Assembly (NCBI GenBank): GCA_014383605.1
Contig: JACNHM010000419.1
Coordinates: 5,215 to 18,374 of the forward strand
Direction of reading: 5' to 3'
Source: Chloroflexota bacterium
GTDB taxonomy: Bacteria; Chloroflexota; Anaerolineae; UBA3071
Length of the DNA stretch: 13,160 bases
Below the pieces are notes generated by a model. The model worked only from the letters and a program-made list of their open reading frames with translations. It was not told the DNA's origin and ran no database searches. Position 1 is the stretch's first letter; the number at the start of each line of letters is the position of its first letter. This document shows positions 1 to 7,434 of this stretch, one piece after another. A program made the translations under genes and the position numbers.

Positions 1-750
1 AGCGTGGCCGACGTGGAAACCTGGGACGGCTGGGCGCGGCCGGAGCACTGGGACGTCCGCACCCTGCCGGACAAGATCCAGGCGCTGCAGCGGGAAACGG
101 CCTACCACATCCGCTACGAGGTGGGCGGCATCTTCGAATGGTCGTGGGCGCTGCGCGGCCTGGAGCAGTTCCTCATAGACCTGAAGCTCCAGCCGGAGAT
201 CCCCTGCGCCATCATGGACTGCTTCACCGACGTCTACATCGCCAACGTGACGCGGGTGCTGGAGGCTGCCGGCGGCCTGGTGGATATGGTCTACACCTAC
301 GATGACGTCGGCATCCAGCAGGGGTTGATGATCTCCGAAGCCATGTGGCGGCAGTTCATCCTGCCACGGCACCAGCGGCTGAACGCGGCCATCCGCCGCT
401 ACCCGGTGCGCATCATGTACCACTCCTGCGGCGCCGTCTTCCCGCTCATCGGCGCCTTCGCCGCAGAGATGGGCATTGACGTGCTCAATCCGTTGCAGCC
501 GCGGGCGGCGGGCATGGACCTGGCTCGCATCAAGCGGGAGCATGGGGCGCGGCTGGTCTTCCACGGCGGCGTGGACATCCAGCACACGCTGCCTTACGGC
601 ACGCCGCAGGAGGTGCAGGCCGAGGTGCGGGGGCGCTGCCGCCTGCTGGGCCGGGGCGGCGGCTACATCTGCGCCCCGGCGCATTACATCCAGGCCGACA
701 CACCGCTGGAGAACGTCATGGCCATGTACACCGCGCCACGGGAGCTGTGA
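1..750 (+). CDS. Uroporphyrinogen decarboxylase (URO-D)-like protein, 3' part
   Basis: The reading frame is open from the first base of the window, so the 5' end lies outside it. About 249 codons are visible, against roughly 340-380 residues for the family, so the GTG at position 4 is probably not the true start. The C-terminal half of the TIM barrel is recognisable: an HSCG motif (bases 421-432), FHGGVDIQHTLPYGTP (from about 559), and GGYICAPAHYIQADTPLEN (from about 658). The family includes true uroporphyrinogen decarboxylases and cobalamin/corrinoid-linked methyltransferases (MtaA/CmuA type). The latter use a zinc site of the form HxC...C, and here an HxC at 421-429 and a Cys at 670-672 could form it; this is inference. 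It is probably cytoplasmic. The stop overlaps the start of the glycosyltransferase by GTGA, implying one transcript, although no shared pathway is apparent. Family call secure; substrate unknown. Confidence 0.85.
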   Translation, partial: SVADVETWDGWARPEHWDVRTLPDKIQALQRETAYHIRYEVGGIFEWSWALRGLEQFLIDLKLQPEIPCAIMDCFTDVYIANVTRVLEAAGGLVDMVYTYDDVGIQQGLMISEAMWRQFILPRHQRLNAAIRRYPVRIMYHSCGAVFPLIGAFAAEMGIDVLNPLQPRAAGMDLARIKREHGARLVFHGGVDIQHTLPYGTPQEVQAEVRGRCRLLGRGGGYICAPAHYIQADTPLENVMAMYTAPREL

Positions 751-2909
751 TTGGGCAGGCACAGATCCTGCCCCCACACGATTCAGAGGTACAAGACGTG
801 CTGCGCTTGCTGCTGACGATGATCGCCTTGGCGATGGCTTATACCGCCCAACTGTTGTTGGACGGCAAGCTCCCCTCCCCGTGGGTGGGCCAGTGGGAAC
901 GGGGCTTGCTGCTCAACGTTGCCGGCGCGCTCTACGTCGCGGCGCTGGTCATCTTTGGGCTGGTGGCCTTGCCGCCAGTGCAGGCCGCCGCGGCGAGGAT
1001 TACAACTCCCTCCCGCCCCAAGCCCCGCCGCGACGCGCCGAATGGTCGCATCATCCGCCCGGCCTGGCGTCCGAAGGAACCAGGGGCAGGTCTGAGATCT
1101 GTCCCAGCATTGCCCGTGGCACGCTTGCTCCTCGTGCTGGCCGCCGTGGGGCTGGGTCTCACCGCCGTGGTCATCTTCTGCCGGCGCGGCGAAAGCATCA
1201 CCGTGCGCTGGCTCTGGCTTAGCAGCATGGCCACGCTGCTCATCTCGCAGCTTCGCCTAAGGGCTGAGTTCGGTGTTCGGCGTTCAGTGTTCGGAGGCCA
1301 ACCCCGAACACCGAACTCTGAACTCCGAACTAGACCATCGGCCATGGAACTGGCGCTATTGCTATTGATCCTCGCCGTGGCCTTCTTTCTGCGCTTCTAC
1401 CTCCTGGAGACCATCCCCCACGACTTCCACGGCGACATGGCCTCCCACGGCCTGGAGGCACGGAAGCTGTTGGCGGGGCAGCAGCGCACCATCTTCAGCA
1501 CCATGTGGGCGGAGATCCCGGCCATGGCCTTCGTGCCGGCGGCGTTGAGCATGTCCCTCTTCGGCAACGACCTGTTCGGCCTGAACATGGCCTCGGTCAT
1601 CGGAGGGACGCTGACGGTGCTGGGGCTGTACCTGCTGGCGCGAGAACTGTTCGGGAATGCGGATTGCGGATTGCAGATTGCAGATTGGCGGCTAACGGTG
1701 GCCTCCAGGAGGCGCCTCCCACTGCTGGCGGCGAGCTTCCTGGCCATCTCCTACGTGCACATACACTTCAGCCGCATCGCCGAGTACATGGACCCCTGGC
1801 CCTTCGCCCTGTTCAGCCTCTACCTTCTGGTGCGGGGACTGAAGCGGCGCCAGCACCTCTCCTTCGTCGCCAGCGGGCTGCTGTTGGCCATCGGTTTCCA
1901 GATGTACTACTCGGCGCGCATCGTGCCTGTGATCGTTGCCGTCTTTTTTGTCTACGCGCTGCTCTGGCGGCGGGACCTGCTGCGGGGCAATGGGGGTGGA
2001 CTGGCGCTCTTCGGGCTGGCCGTGCTGCTGGGCATGGGGCCGATGATCCCCTTTTTCATCGGCCATCCCTTCAGCTTCCTCAGCCGCGGCCAGATGGTGT
2101 TCATCTTCCACCCGGCAGTGCTGAAGCACCTCATGGGCGTGTATCGCACCACTTCGGTGGGCGTGGTGATCAAGGAGCAGATCACACACTCGTTGTTCAT
2201 GTTTCACTACTTCATTGACACCAGTACACAGTTCGGCCTGGCCAGGCCGATGCTCGACTCCTTCACCTCGCCGCTGCTGGTGCTGGGGATAGGCGTCGCG
2301 CTGCGGAGCTTCCGCCGGGCAGGCCACGCCCTGGCCGTCATCTGGCTGCTGCTGATCCTCTTCATCGGCAGCGCATTGACCAACAACGCGCCCTTCTGGC
2401 CGCGGCTGGTGGGCATCCTGCCGGCGGCGGTGCTGCTGGCGGCGCTGGCCGTGGAGCGGATGTGGGCGCTGGTCGAGCGGATGTGGGGAGAAACAGCCTC
2501 GGCGCTGGTGGCGCTCTTGCTCGTTCTGGGGCTGACCTTCGTGGGACTGCACAACTGGCAGCTTTACACCAGCGCGGTGGAGAACAACGCCCGGCCGGCG
2601 GCGCGCATCGGCCGCTACCTCTACGGGCTGGATCCCAAGATCAATGCCTGCATGATCAGCGAGCCGTGGCAGCTTCAGGTGCGGGAGATCGCCTTCCTGG
2701 CCTACCCGCGAGCGACGGTCGACCTGCCCCCCGAGGCCCACGGCGCGGCGCTGGACGGTTGCCCCGGGCCGCGCCGCGTCTTCATCCTCACCCCCAACCA
2801 CCTGGACGTGCTGCCCGAACTGCAGGCCCGCTACCCCGGCGGCGTGGCGCAGGAGCACCACGAACCCTACGGCCCCCTGGTCTTCGTCTCCTACCTGCTG
2901 GAGCAGTGA
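747..2909 (+). CDS. Multi-pass membrane glycosyltransferase, PMT/ArnT (GT39/GT83)-like
   Basis: A 720-residue integral membrane protein with roughly 13-14 predicted helices. It is likely to transfer sugar from a polyprenyl-phosphate donor on the outer face of the membrane. The catalytic first-loop signature is visible as HDFHGDMASHGLEARKLL (about residues 225-242), where the Asp of the GD motif is the expected acceptor-activating acid. A later HIHFSRIAEYMDPWPF segment is typical of these enzymes, and the C-terminal ~100 residues are soluble. The GTG start at 747 overlaps the upstream stop (GTGA); no ATG is better placed. Unusually, two tracts look inserted: residues about 174-195, encoded by a heptamer-based hairpin (1267-1331), and about 305-314, encoded by a tandem heptamer array (1659-1686). 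Both fall in loops between helices and keep the frame open. An Arg/Pro-rich loop (about residues 80-122) may be a third. Convergent with the next gene, with 19 bp between stops and no clear terminator. Confidence 0.8.
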   Translation: MIGQAQILPPHDSEVQDVLRLLLTMIALAMAYTAQLLLDGKLPSPWVGQWERGLLLNVAGALYVAALVIFGLVALPPVQAAAARITTPSRPKPRRDAPNGRIIRPAWRPKEPGAGLRSVPALPVARLLLVLAAVGLGLTAVVIFCRRGESITVRWLWLSSMATLLISQLRLRAEFGVRRSVFGGQPRTPNSELRTRPSAMELALLLLILAVAFFLRFYLLETIPHDFHGDMASHGLEARKLLAGQQRTIFSTMWAEIPAMAFVPAALSMSLFGNDLFGLNMASVIGGTLTVLGLYLLARELFGNADCGLQIADWRLTVASRRRLPLLAASFLAISYVHIHFSRIAEYMDPWPFALFSLYLLVRGLKRRQHLSFVASGLLLAIGFQMYYSARIVPVIVAVFFVYALLWRRDLLRGNGGGLALFGLAVLLGMGPMIPFFIGHPFSFLSRGQMVFIFHPAVLKHLMGVYRTTSVGVVIKEQITHSLFMFHYFIDTSTQFGLARPMLDSFTSPLLVLGIGVALRSFRRAGHALAVIWLLLILFIGSALTNNAPFWPRLVGILPAAVLLAALAVERMWALVERMWGETASALVALLLVLGLTFVGLHNWQLYTSAVENNARPAARIGRYLYGLDPKINACMISEPWQLQVREIAFLAYPRATVDLPPEAHGAALDGCPGPRRVFILTPNHLDVLPELQARYPGGVAQEHHEPYGPLVFVSYLLEQ
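1267..1331. repeat. Inverted repeat built of GAGTTCG-type heptamers, inside the glycosyltransferase gene
   Basis: Two 28-nt arms (1267-1294 and 1304-1331) are complementary at 24 of 28 positions around a 9-nt loop. Each arm is itself four degenerate heptamers of the form (A/G)(C/T/A)GTTCG or its complement. The tract is translated as EFGVRRSVFGGQPRTPNSEL, a low-complexity loop between two transmembrane helices of the host protein. Confidence 0.85.
1659..1686. repeat. Tandem heptamer array (GCRGATT)x4 inside the glycosyltransferase gene
   Basis: Four consecutive units, GCGGATT twice then GCAGATT twice, with a degenerate fifth (GGCGGCT). They encode the NADCGLQIADWRL stretch between the ELFG end of one helix and the RRLPLLAAS start of the next. 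The copy number and unit length differ from the surrounding non-repetitive coding sequence. Confidence 0.85.
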
Positions 2910-2928
2910 GGCCAGGCAGGACTTCTCC

Positions 2929-3873
2929 TCAGAAATCGCAACTCAGGAAGAGCACCGCCTCCCGCCCCGGTCGCCCCGGGGCGGGGCCGTTCAGGAAGCC
3001 GGAGACGCGAAAGCCCAGCTTGATGTACACCACCATGGCCGGATTGGTCGCCTCCACCTCAGCCAGAAGCCCGGATACCTGCTCCTCGCGCGCCAAACCA
3101 ATGCCGCGCCGGATCAACTCGCTGCCGATGCCCCAGCGGCGGTAGCGGGGCAGCACGAAGACCTGATTGAGACGAGCGATCCCCTGCTCGGGGAAGATGG
3201 TCAGGCTGGCGAAACCGACCAGCGTGCTGTCGTCCACGGCGACCAGCAGCGTGCCCTGGGGCAAACGGACGTCGGCGGCGAAATCCCGCTCCGGCTCGCC
3301 GTGGGTGCGGTTGATCCTCGTGGCCTCCTCTGCTTCCACCAGCGTGGCCGGCCGATAGACGACGGCCCGCGCCCGCCGCCAATCGCGCAGCGCCTGGCGA
3401 TGGGTGCGGAAGGCGATGTCCTCTTCGGGCGGCAGTTCGTCGGGGGCGAAGAAAGCCGCCTCGACCGCGTCGTCGCCCGCCTGCAACGCTCCGCCCACCA
3501 CGTGGGCGGAGTAGAGGATCAGCACGCCCCGGCGCTGCAACTCGCCGCCGTAGGAATAGACATCCAGCAACTCATCCAGCTCGACCTGTAACCCCACTTC
3601 CTCCCGCGTCTCGCGGATAGCTGCCTCCTCGGCCGACTCGTCAGCTTCCACATAGCCCGCTGGCAGGCCCCAGTAGCCGGCGCGCGGGTCGGCCTTGCGC
3701 CGCACGAGGACGATCCGCCCGTCCTCCTCCACCAGCGTGCCCGCGGCCACCGTCGGGTTCAGGTAGTAGACAAAACCGCAGGCCGGGCAGAGGGGCCGCG
3801 GCCGCTCGCCGGTGTAGCGCATCGTCAGTTCAGCCCCGCAGCGCGGGCAGAAACGCGGTGTCTCCATCTCCAT
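2929..3873 (-). CDS. Zinc-ribbon Nudix hydrolase fused to a GNAT acetyltransferase
   Basis: Two enzymes in one 314-residue chain. Residues 9-32 form a zinc ribbon (CPRCG...CPACG; C9, C12, C29, C32), as in NudC/NADH pyrophosphatase-like Nudix proteins. A complete Nudix box follows: G73, E79, R87-E88, E91-E92, G94, L95, fitting GX5EX7REUXEEXGU except that the U after RE is Thr89. This predicts a Mg2+-dependent hydrolase of a nucleoside diphosphate derivative. Residues about 175-314 are a GNAT fold with the acetyl-CoA motif RRWGIG (245-250) and a late YIKLGF. Two ATGs are possible. The one at 3873 follows AGGGGG by only 2 nt, whereas the one at 3867 (M3) has a better 8-nt spacing, so the real start may be 3867. 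The gene starts inside the upstream GNAT gene (44 bp overlap), indicating translational coupling. Substrates unknown. Confidence 0.85.
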   Translation of the reverse strand: MEMETPRFCPRCGAELTMRYTGERPRPLCPACGFVYYLNPTVAAGTLVEEDGRIVLVRRKADPRAGYWGLPAGYVEADESAEEAAIRETREEVGLQVELDELLDVYSYGGELQRRGVLILYSAHVVGGALQAGDDAVEAAFFAPDELPPEEDIAFRTHRQALRDWRRARAVVYRPATLVEAEEATRINRTHGEPERDFAADVRLPQGTLLVAVDDSTLVGFASLTIFPEQGIARLNQVFVLPRYRRWGIGSELIRRGIGLAREEQVSGLLAEVEATNPAMVVYIKLGFRVSGFLNGPAPGRPGREAVLFLSCDF

Positions 3874-4534
3874 TTCCCCCTACCCACCAGTCCGCTCTGA
3901 TCCCATAGGCGCGATTCTGGACACCGCCTGCTATCAGCCCGCGCCAGAAGCCTGCCTGGCGGGTATCCAACAGTTGGAAGCCCAGCGATTCATACAGGTG
4001 ACAGGCTGCCCGGTTGCGGTCGGTTGTCATCAAGTGAACACCGCTTACGCCCGTCGCCCAGAACTGCGCCAGGCTCGTCTCCAGAAGCGCACGACCGACC
4101 CCCTGACCTCGCGCTGCTGCTGCTACGCCGATGTGCAGATGACCGGGGAACTGATCGAACGGGACGGCCGGAATCTGTCGCCCCAGTACAGCCTGCAGCA
4201 AGCGCCAGGCGCATCGTAGCGTCTTTCTCCCGATCCGGTAGCGGCGCTGGAGCCCCGCGCCTAGAATGGTCGGCAGGATGCGCGTGCCCCACGTGCGCAC
4301 GCGCCGCCGGCTGTCGCCACACCCCATCACGTATCCTACCACGGTTCTGTCCACCTCGGCTACCCATAACCGATCTGGCTCGTAGTCGGTGTAGTAGGCC
4401 GCGAACGCCGCACAGTACAGGGTGCGATCTTCCAGGAAGGCCTCGACGGGAGCGCCGAAGAAAGCGGTGTCGGCCACCAGCGTCCAGACGGCCTGGCGAT
4501 CCGATGGACGGTAGGGACGTATCCACCAGCACAT
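3830..4534 (-). CDS. GNAT-family N-acetyltransferase
   Basis: A 234-residue single-domain acetyltransferase. The N-terminus WIRPYRPSDRQAV is the usual first strand and helix of the fold. The acetyl-CoA pyrophosphate-binding motif is RGQGVG (142-147), preceded by the beta4 strand HLHIGV, and YESLGF (181-186) is the typical beta6/helix element. The C-terminal ~45 residues (WW, GG and GD pairs) extend past the core. The ATG at 4534 has AAGGA 3 nt upstream on the - strand, and the sequence just upstream is an octamer repeat array. Its 3' end overlaps the Nudix-GNAT fusion by 44 bp in a different frame, so the two acetyltransferases are probably made together. The acceptor (amino sugar, small amine or protein) cannot be told from sequence. 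Confidence 0.85.
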   Translation of the reverse strand: MCWWIRPYRPSDRQAVWTLVADTAFFGAPVEAFLEDRTLYCAAFAAYYTDYEPDRLWVAEVDRTVVGYVMGCGDSRRRVRTWGTRILPTILGAGLQRRYRIGRKTLRCAWRLLQAVLGRQIPAVPFDQFPGHLHIGVAAAARGQGVGRALLETSLAQFWATGVSGVHLMTTDRNRAACHLYESLGFQLLDTRQAGFWRGLIAGGVQNRAYGIRADWWVGGNGDGDTAFLPALRG

Positions 4535-4544
4535 CTATCCTTCC

Positions 4545-4592
4545 CACACCTCCACACCTCCGCACCTCTGCACCTCTGCACCTCTGCACAGA
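4545..4592. repeat. Octamer tandem repeat between PIG-L and GNAT genes
   Basis: Five full octamers on the + strand (CACACCTC twice, CGCACCTC, TGCACCTC twice) plus a degenerate sixth (TGCACAGA). On the transcribed - strand this reads as repeated GAGGTGCA-like units, each resembling a Shine-Dalgarno core, and it ends a few bases upstream of the GNAT start. It occupies most of the 66-bp gap. Confidence 0.85.
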
Positions 4593-4600
4593 AGGGCGGA

Positions 4601-6100
4601 CTAGTCGAACGGGCTTTCCTCCAGGCGGATCACGTGCCAGGCCGTGCGGTCCAGTACCAGACCCCGACGGGTTTCGGCTGTCAGAATCAGCCAGTCCGGG
4701 TGGTTGAGTGTGTCCAGATCGAGCCGATACCAGACGGTGCGAGCATACTGCCACACGTCATCTGCGCCTTGACTGTAGCGACGGCTCCAGGTCGTGCTGC
4801 TCCCGGCCGCGACAGTCCGCACGTAGAGGTCATAGTTGTAGGCGCGGTTCACACGTCCGCGCAGATTCAGGCCTATCCACAGGCTGTCGCCGAGCCGGAG
4901 CAGGCGCAGCTCCTCGATGTCGGCGCCGCTGGAGAGCTGGCGCACAATGCTGTCGTCCACGGGATCGTATAGCCCCGGCAAGCCAACATCGCCTGAGACC
5001 GTTTGCGGGCTGTCGGCGTCGGCAAGGGACACGCCGTCCACAATGCCCAACGAGACAGCACCATCTACACGCATAAACAGTTCGTTTTGCCGCACGAAGC
5101 TGTTCAGGTAATAACCCATAAGCCGTTTCTGGGAAGGATAGGCATCCACCGCTTTCTGTTTGGCCGCCAACTCCTCGGCGGATAACCTCCATGTTACCCA
5201 TTCGCCGATGGATTCGAGATGTCTCGGTGGTCTCAAGAACATTCCCGGCTTCAAGCCGAAGGGCTGGGGGTACAGCCCGTAGTGTACCAGGTACCCCAGC
5301 ACCTGGGGCTGGAAGGTGGTGTCCTCTGCTCGCTCCAACTCCAAGGCCAGGGAGACGAACGCGGCCAGAGCCCTGTGGTCAATGTTCTCGTCGTTGGGAT
5401 GGGGCATGACGATCACGTCGGGACGGTCTGCCGCCAGGATGCTCCGTAGACCCTGCAACAATGCCTGGCCATCGTACGGCGCACCAGAGGGACTGGATGC
5501 CAACCCCGAGTACGGCGATCTATATGGCTGATCCCCCTCCCAGTAGTCCCACCACAAAGCAGGCGACCCTCTCTCGGGGTACATCAGGAAGACGACATCG
5601 TCTGTCGTATGCAGGCCTAACCTGGCAAGGGCTTGCAGTGATTCCTGGCGGCGAAGCTCCCCCAGGGCGACGAAGTCTTCCGGCCCAGGCCGAACGCGGC
5701 GGAACTGCGCTATGGCGGCGCTGCGATACCCATCGCAGGCGGTGACGATGACCACACGCACGCCCAGCCCCTCACGGAGTGCGGCCTGGATCAGACCGCC
5801 TGCGCCCAACGTCTCATCGTCGCAGTGGGGTGCCAGGACCAACAGGCGATGGTATCCGTCGAGAGTCAGGGATGGGTACGCCTCCATTGGTGAATCGGAA
5901 CGGGCCAGGTAACACTCGTGCCGCACTACGCCCACTGCTAGCAGAGCCAACAATCCTAGACAGACGATCCGTACCCCGTGGAAGCGCGGGATCCACCGTC
6001 TTCTCTTGCGCCCACGGGCACACGACTCCGAACCGGCCGCCAGCAAGGGCATCCTGAGGTCATGTTCGCTCGTTGGATCTGCCTGGTGCTTGTTTTCCAC
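4601..6100 (-). CDS. Membrane-anchored PIG-L (LmbE) family deacetylase with C-terminal beta-rich domain
   Basis: A 499-residue protein. The N-terminus is basic (RGRKRRR, 30-35) with one hydrophobic helix (about 44-59), suggesting a type II anchor with the enzyme outside the membrane. Residues about 84-290 are the PIG-L/LmbE fold: PHCDDE (H92, D94, D95) is the zinc motif usually written AHPDDE, RRQES (150-154) is the usual helix, and HPNDENIDH (234-242) supplies the second metal-binding His/Asp group. The family removes N-acetyl groups from GlcNAc-type sugars (GlcNAc-PI, GlcNAc-inositol, bacillithiol and mycothiol precursors). Residues about 345-499 look like an extra beta-sandwich, possibly carbohydrate-binding (inference from strand pattern only). 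The GTG at 6100 lies just after GAGGTGAGGA; an in-frame ATG at 6052 is the alternative. The substrate may be a surface or exported glycan. Confidence 0.83.
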   Translation of the reverse strand: MENKHQADPTSEHDLRMPLLAAGSESCARGRKRRRWIPRFHGVRIVCLGLLALLAVGVVRHECYLARSDSPMEAYPSLTLDGYHRLLVLAPHCDDETLGAGGLIQAALREGLGVRVVIVTACDGYRSAAIAQFRRVRPGPEDFVALGELRRQESLQALARLGLHTTDDVVFLMYPERGSPALWWDYWEGDQPYRSPYSGLASSPSGAPYDGQALLQGLRSILAADRPDVIVMPHPNDENIDHRALAAFVSLALELERAEDTTFQPQVLGYLVHYGLYPQPFGLKPGMFLRPPRHLESIGEWVTWRLSAEELAAKQKAVDAYPSQKRLMGYYLNSFVRQNELFMRVDGAVSLGIVDGVSLADADSPQTVSGDVGLPGLYDPVDDSIVRQLSSGADIEELRLLRLGDSLWIGLNLRGRVNRAYNYDLYVRTVAAGSSTTWSRRYSQGADDVWQYARTVWYRLDLDTLNHPDWLILTAETRRGLVLDRTAWHVIRLEESPFD

Positions 6101-6180
6101 TCCTCACCTCTCGTGTGTCCGATTCATCACCGCTGCTTGCAGCCTGGCACAAGTCGCCTGCCGTGGATCTGTCCCACGTT

Positions 6181-7434
6181 CTATCCACCCGCCGCCAGCG
6201 GCAAAACGAACAACGCCACCGTGATGGCCCCGATCAAGCCCGTCAAACCCCAGACCAGCACGTTTTGCACGCGCTGGTTGGCCCAATCGCCCATCAGGCG
6301 CCGGTCGTTCGCCAGCTTCAACACCAGCACCAGCAGCACCGGCAGCAGGATCGCGTTCAACGACTGCGACAGCCACATGATGGGGAAAAGGGGAAGCCCC
6401 GGGATCAACACGACCAGCGCGCCGAGGACGATGATGCCGGCGTAGAGGCCGTAGAAGATCGGCGCCTCGCGCGGCCGCTGGTCCAGCCCGCGCTCCCAGC
6501 CAAAGGCCTCGCAGAGGGCGTAGGTGGTGGAGAGGGGCAGCACCGAGGCCGCCAAGAGCGAGGCCCCCAGCAGCCCCGTCGAGAAGAGGTAGCGCGCTCC
6601 CGCTCCGGCCAACGGCTCCAACGCACGCGCCGCCTGCTCCGCCGTCTCCACGGCCATCCCGTGCGCGTACAGCGTCGCCGCCGTGCAGATGACGATGAAA
6701 GCGGAGACGACGTTGCCCCACGTGGCCCCGGCGGTTACGTCCAGCCGCGTGTACCGGTAGTCCTTCAATTTCACCCCTTTGTCGGCGACAGAGGCCTGCA
6801 TGTAGACGATGCCCCAGGGCGTGATGGTCGTGCCGATGGTCGCCAGCACGGCCAGGATGTACCGGGGATCGCTCTGAAAAGATGGCGTGACGGCCTGCCG
6901 CAAGATCTCCCCCCACGGCGGGCGCAGGATGAAGGCAGAGACCACATAACTCAACGCCGAGAGGCACAGCACCAGCAGCACCTTCTCCACGTGGGTGTAA
7001 CTGCCGCGCAGCACGACGAAGCCCACCAGCAGCGCTGCCAGCGGGACGGCGATATAGCGACTGAGGCTGAACAGTTCGGCAGCGGCGGCGATGCCGGCGA
7101 ACTGGGCCACCGTCGTGCCCAGGTTAGCCAGAAGCAGGCAGAGCATGGCGAAGGCGGTCACGCGCACGCCGAAACGCTCACGGATCAGGTCGGCCGTCCC
7201 CTTGCCGGTCACGGCGCCCATGCGGGCCGCCATCTCCTGCACGATCACCTCGCCCAGGGTCACCACCACCAGCAGCCAGAGGAAGCGATAGCCGTAGGTC
7301 GAGCCGGCCATCGAGTAGGTGGCGATGCCGGGAGCGTCGTTGTCGGCGCTGGCGGTGATCAGGCCGGGGCCAAAGATGGACAGGAAGAACCACAACCGCC
7401 GCGGCACGTATCCGAAACGTTGTCTGAGAGTCAT
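6181..7434 (-). CDS. Nramp-related divalent metal permease, probably Mg2+/Mn2+ (NRMT-like)
   Basis: A 417-residue permease with about 11 helices. It starts at the ATG at 7434, which overlaps the stop of the upstream gene (ATGA); a longer GTG frame from 7473 is less likely. Helix 1 carries GPGLITASADNDAPGIATYS: the Asp of the classical DPGN motif is kept (D33), but the following residues are A-P-G-I, so the canonical Asn is not conserved. Helix 6 has GTTITPWG (201-208), with Thr205 where Mn/Fe Nramps have the soft Met ligand of MPH, and Trp where they have His. Loss of that Met is the known hallmark of Nramp-related magnesium transporters. The tight coupling to an MgtE-N/CBS protein points the same way. 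Assigning Mg2+ is inference; Mn2+ or another hard divalent cation remains possible. No terminator was seen after the stop. Confidence 0.88.
   Translation of the reverse strand: MTLRQRFGYVPRRLWFFLSIFGPGLITASADNDAPGIATYSMAGSTYGYRFLWLLVVVTLGEVIVQEMAARMGAVTGKGTADLIRERFGVRVTAFAMLCLLLANLGTTVAQFAGIAAAAELFSLSRYIAVPLAALLVGFVVLRGSYTHVEKVLLVLCLSALSYVVSAFILRPPWGEILRQAVTPSFQSDPRYILAVLATIGTTITPWGIVYMQASVADKGVKLKDYRYTRLDVTAGATWGNVVSAFIVICTAATLYAHGMAVETAEQAARALEPLAGAGARYLFSTGLLGASLLAASVLPLSTTYALCEAFGWERGLDQRPREAPIFYGLYAGIIVLGALVVLIPGLPLFPIMWLSQSLNAILLPVLLVLVLKLANDRRLMGDWANQRVQNVLVWGLTGLIGAITVALFVLPLAAGG

Noticed and set aside
1692..2861. A 389-codon open frame on the - strand
   Set aside because: Antisense to the glycosyltransferase and of His/Gln/Arg-rich composition; a shadow of GC-biased codon use.
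6101..6180. GCTG/CAGC palindrome near 6140 as terminator of the Nramp-like gene
   Set aside because: The stem is only 4-5 bp with no T tract on the - strand, so termination is not supported.
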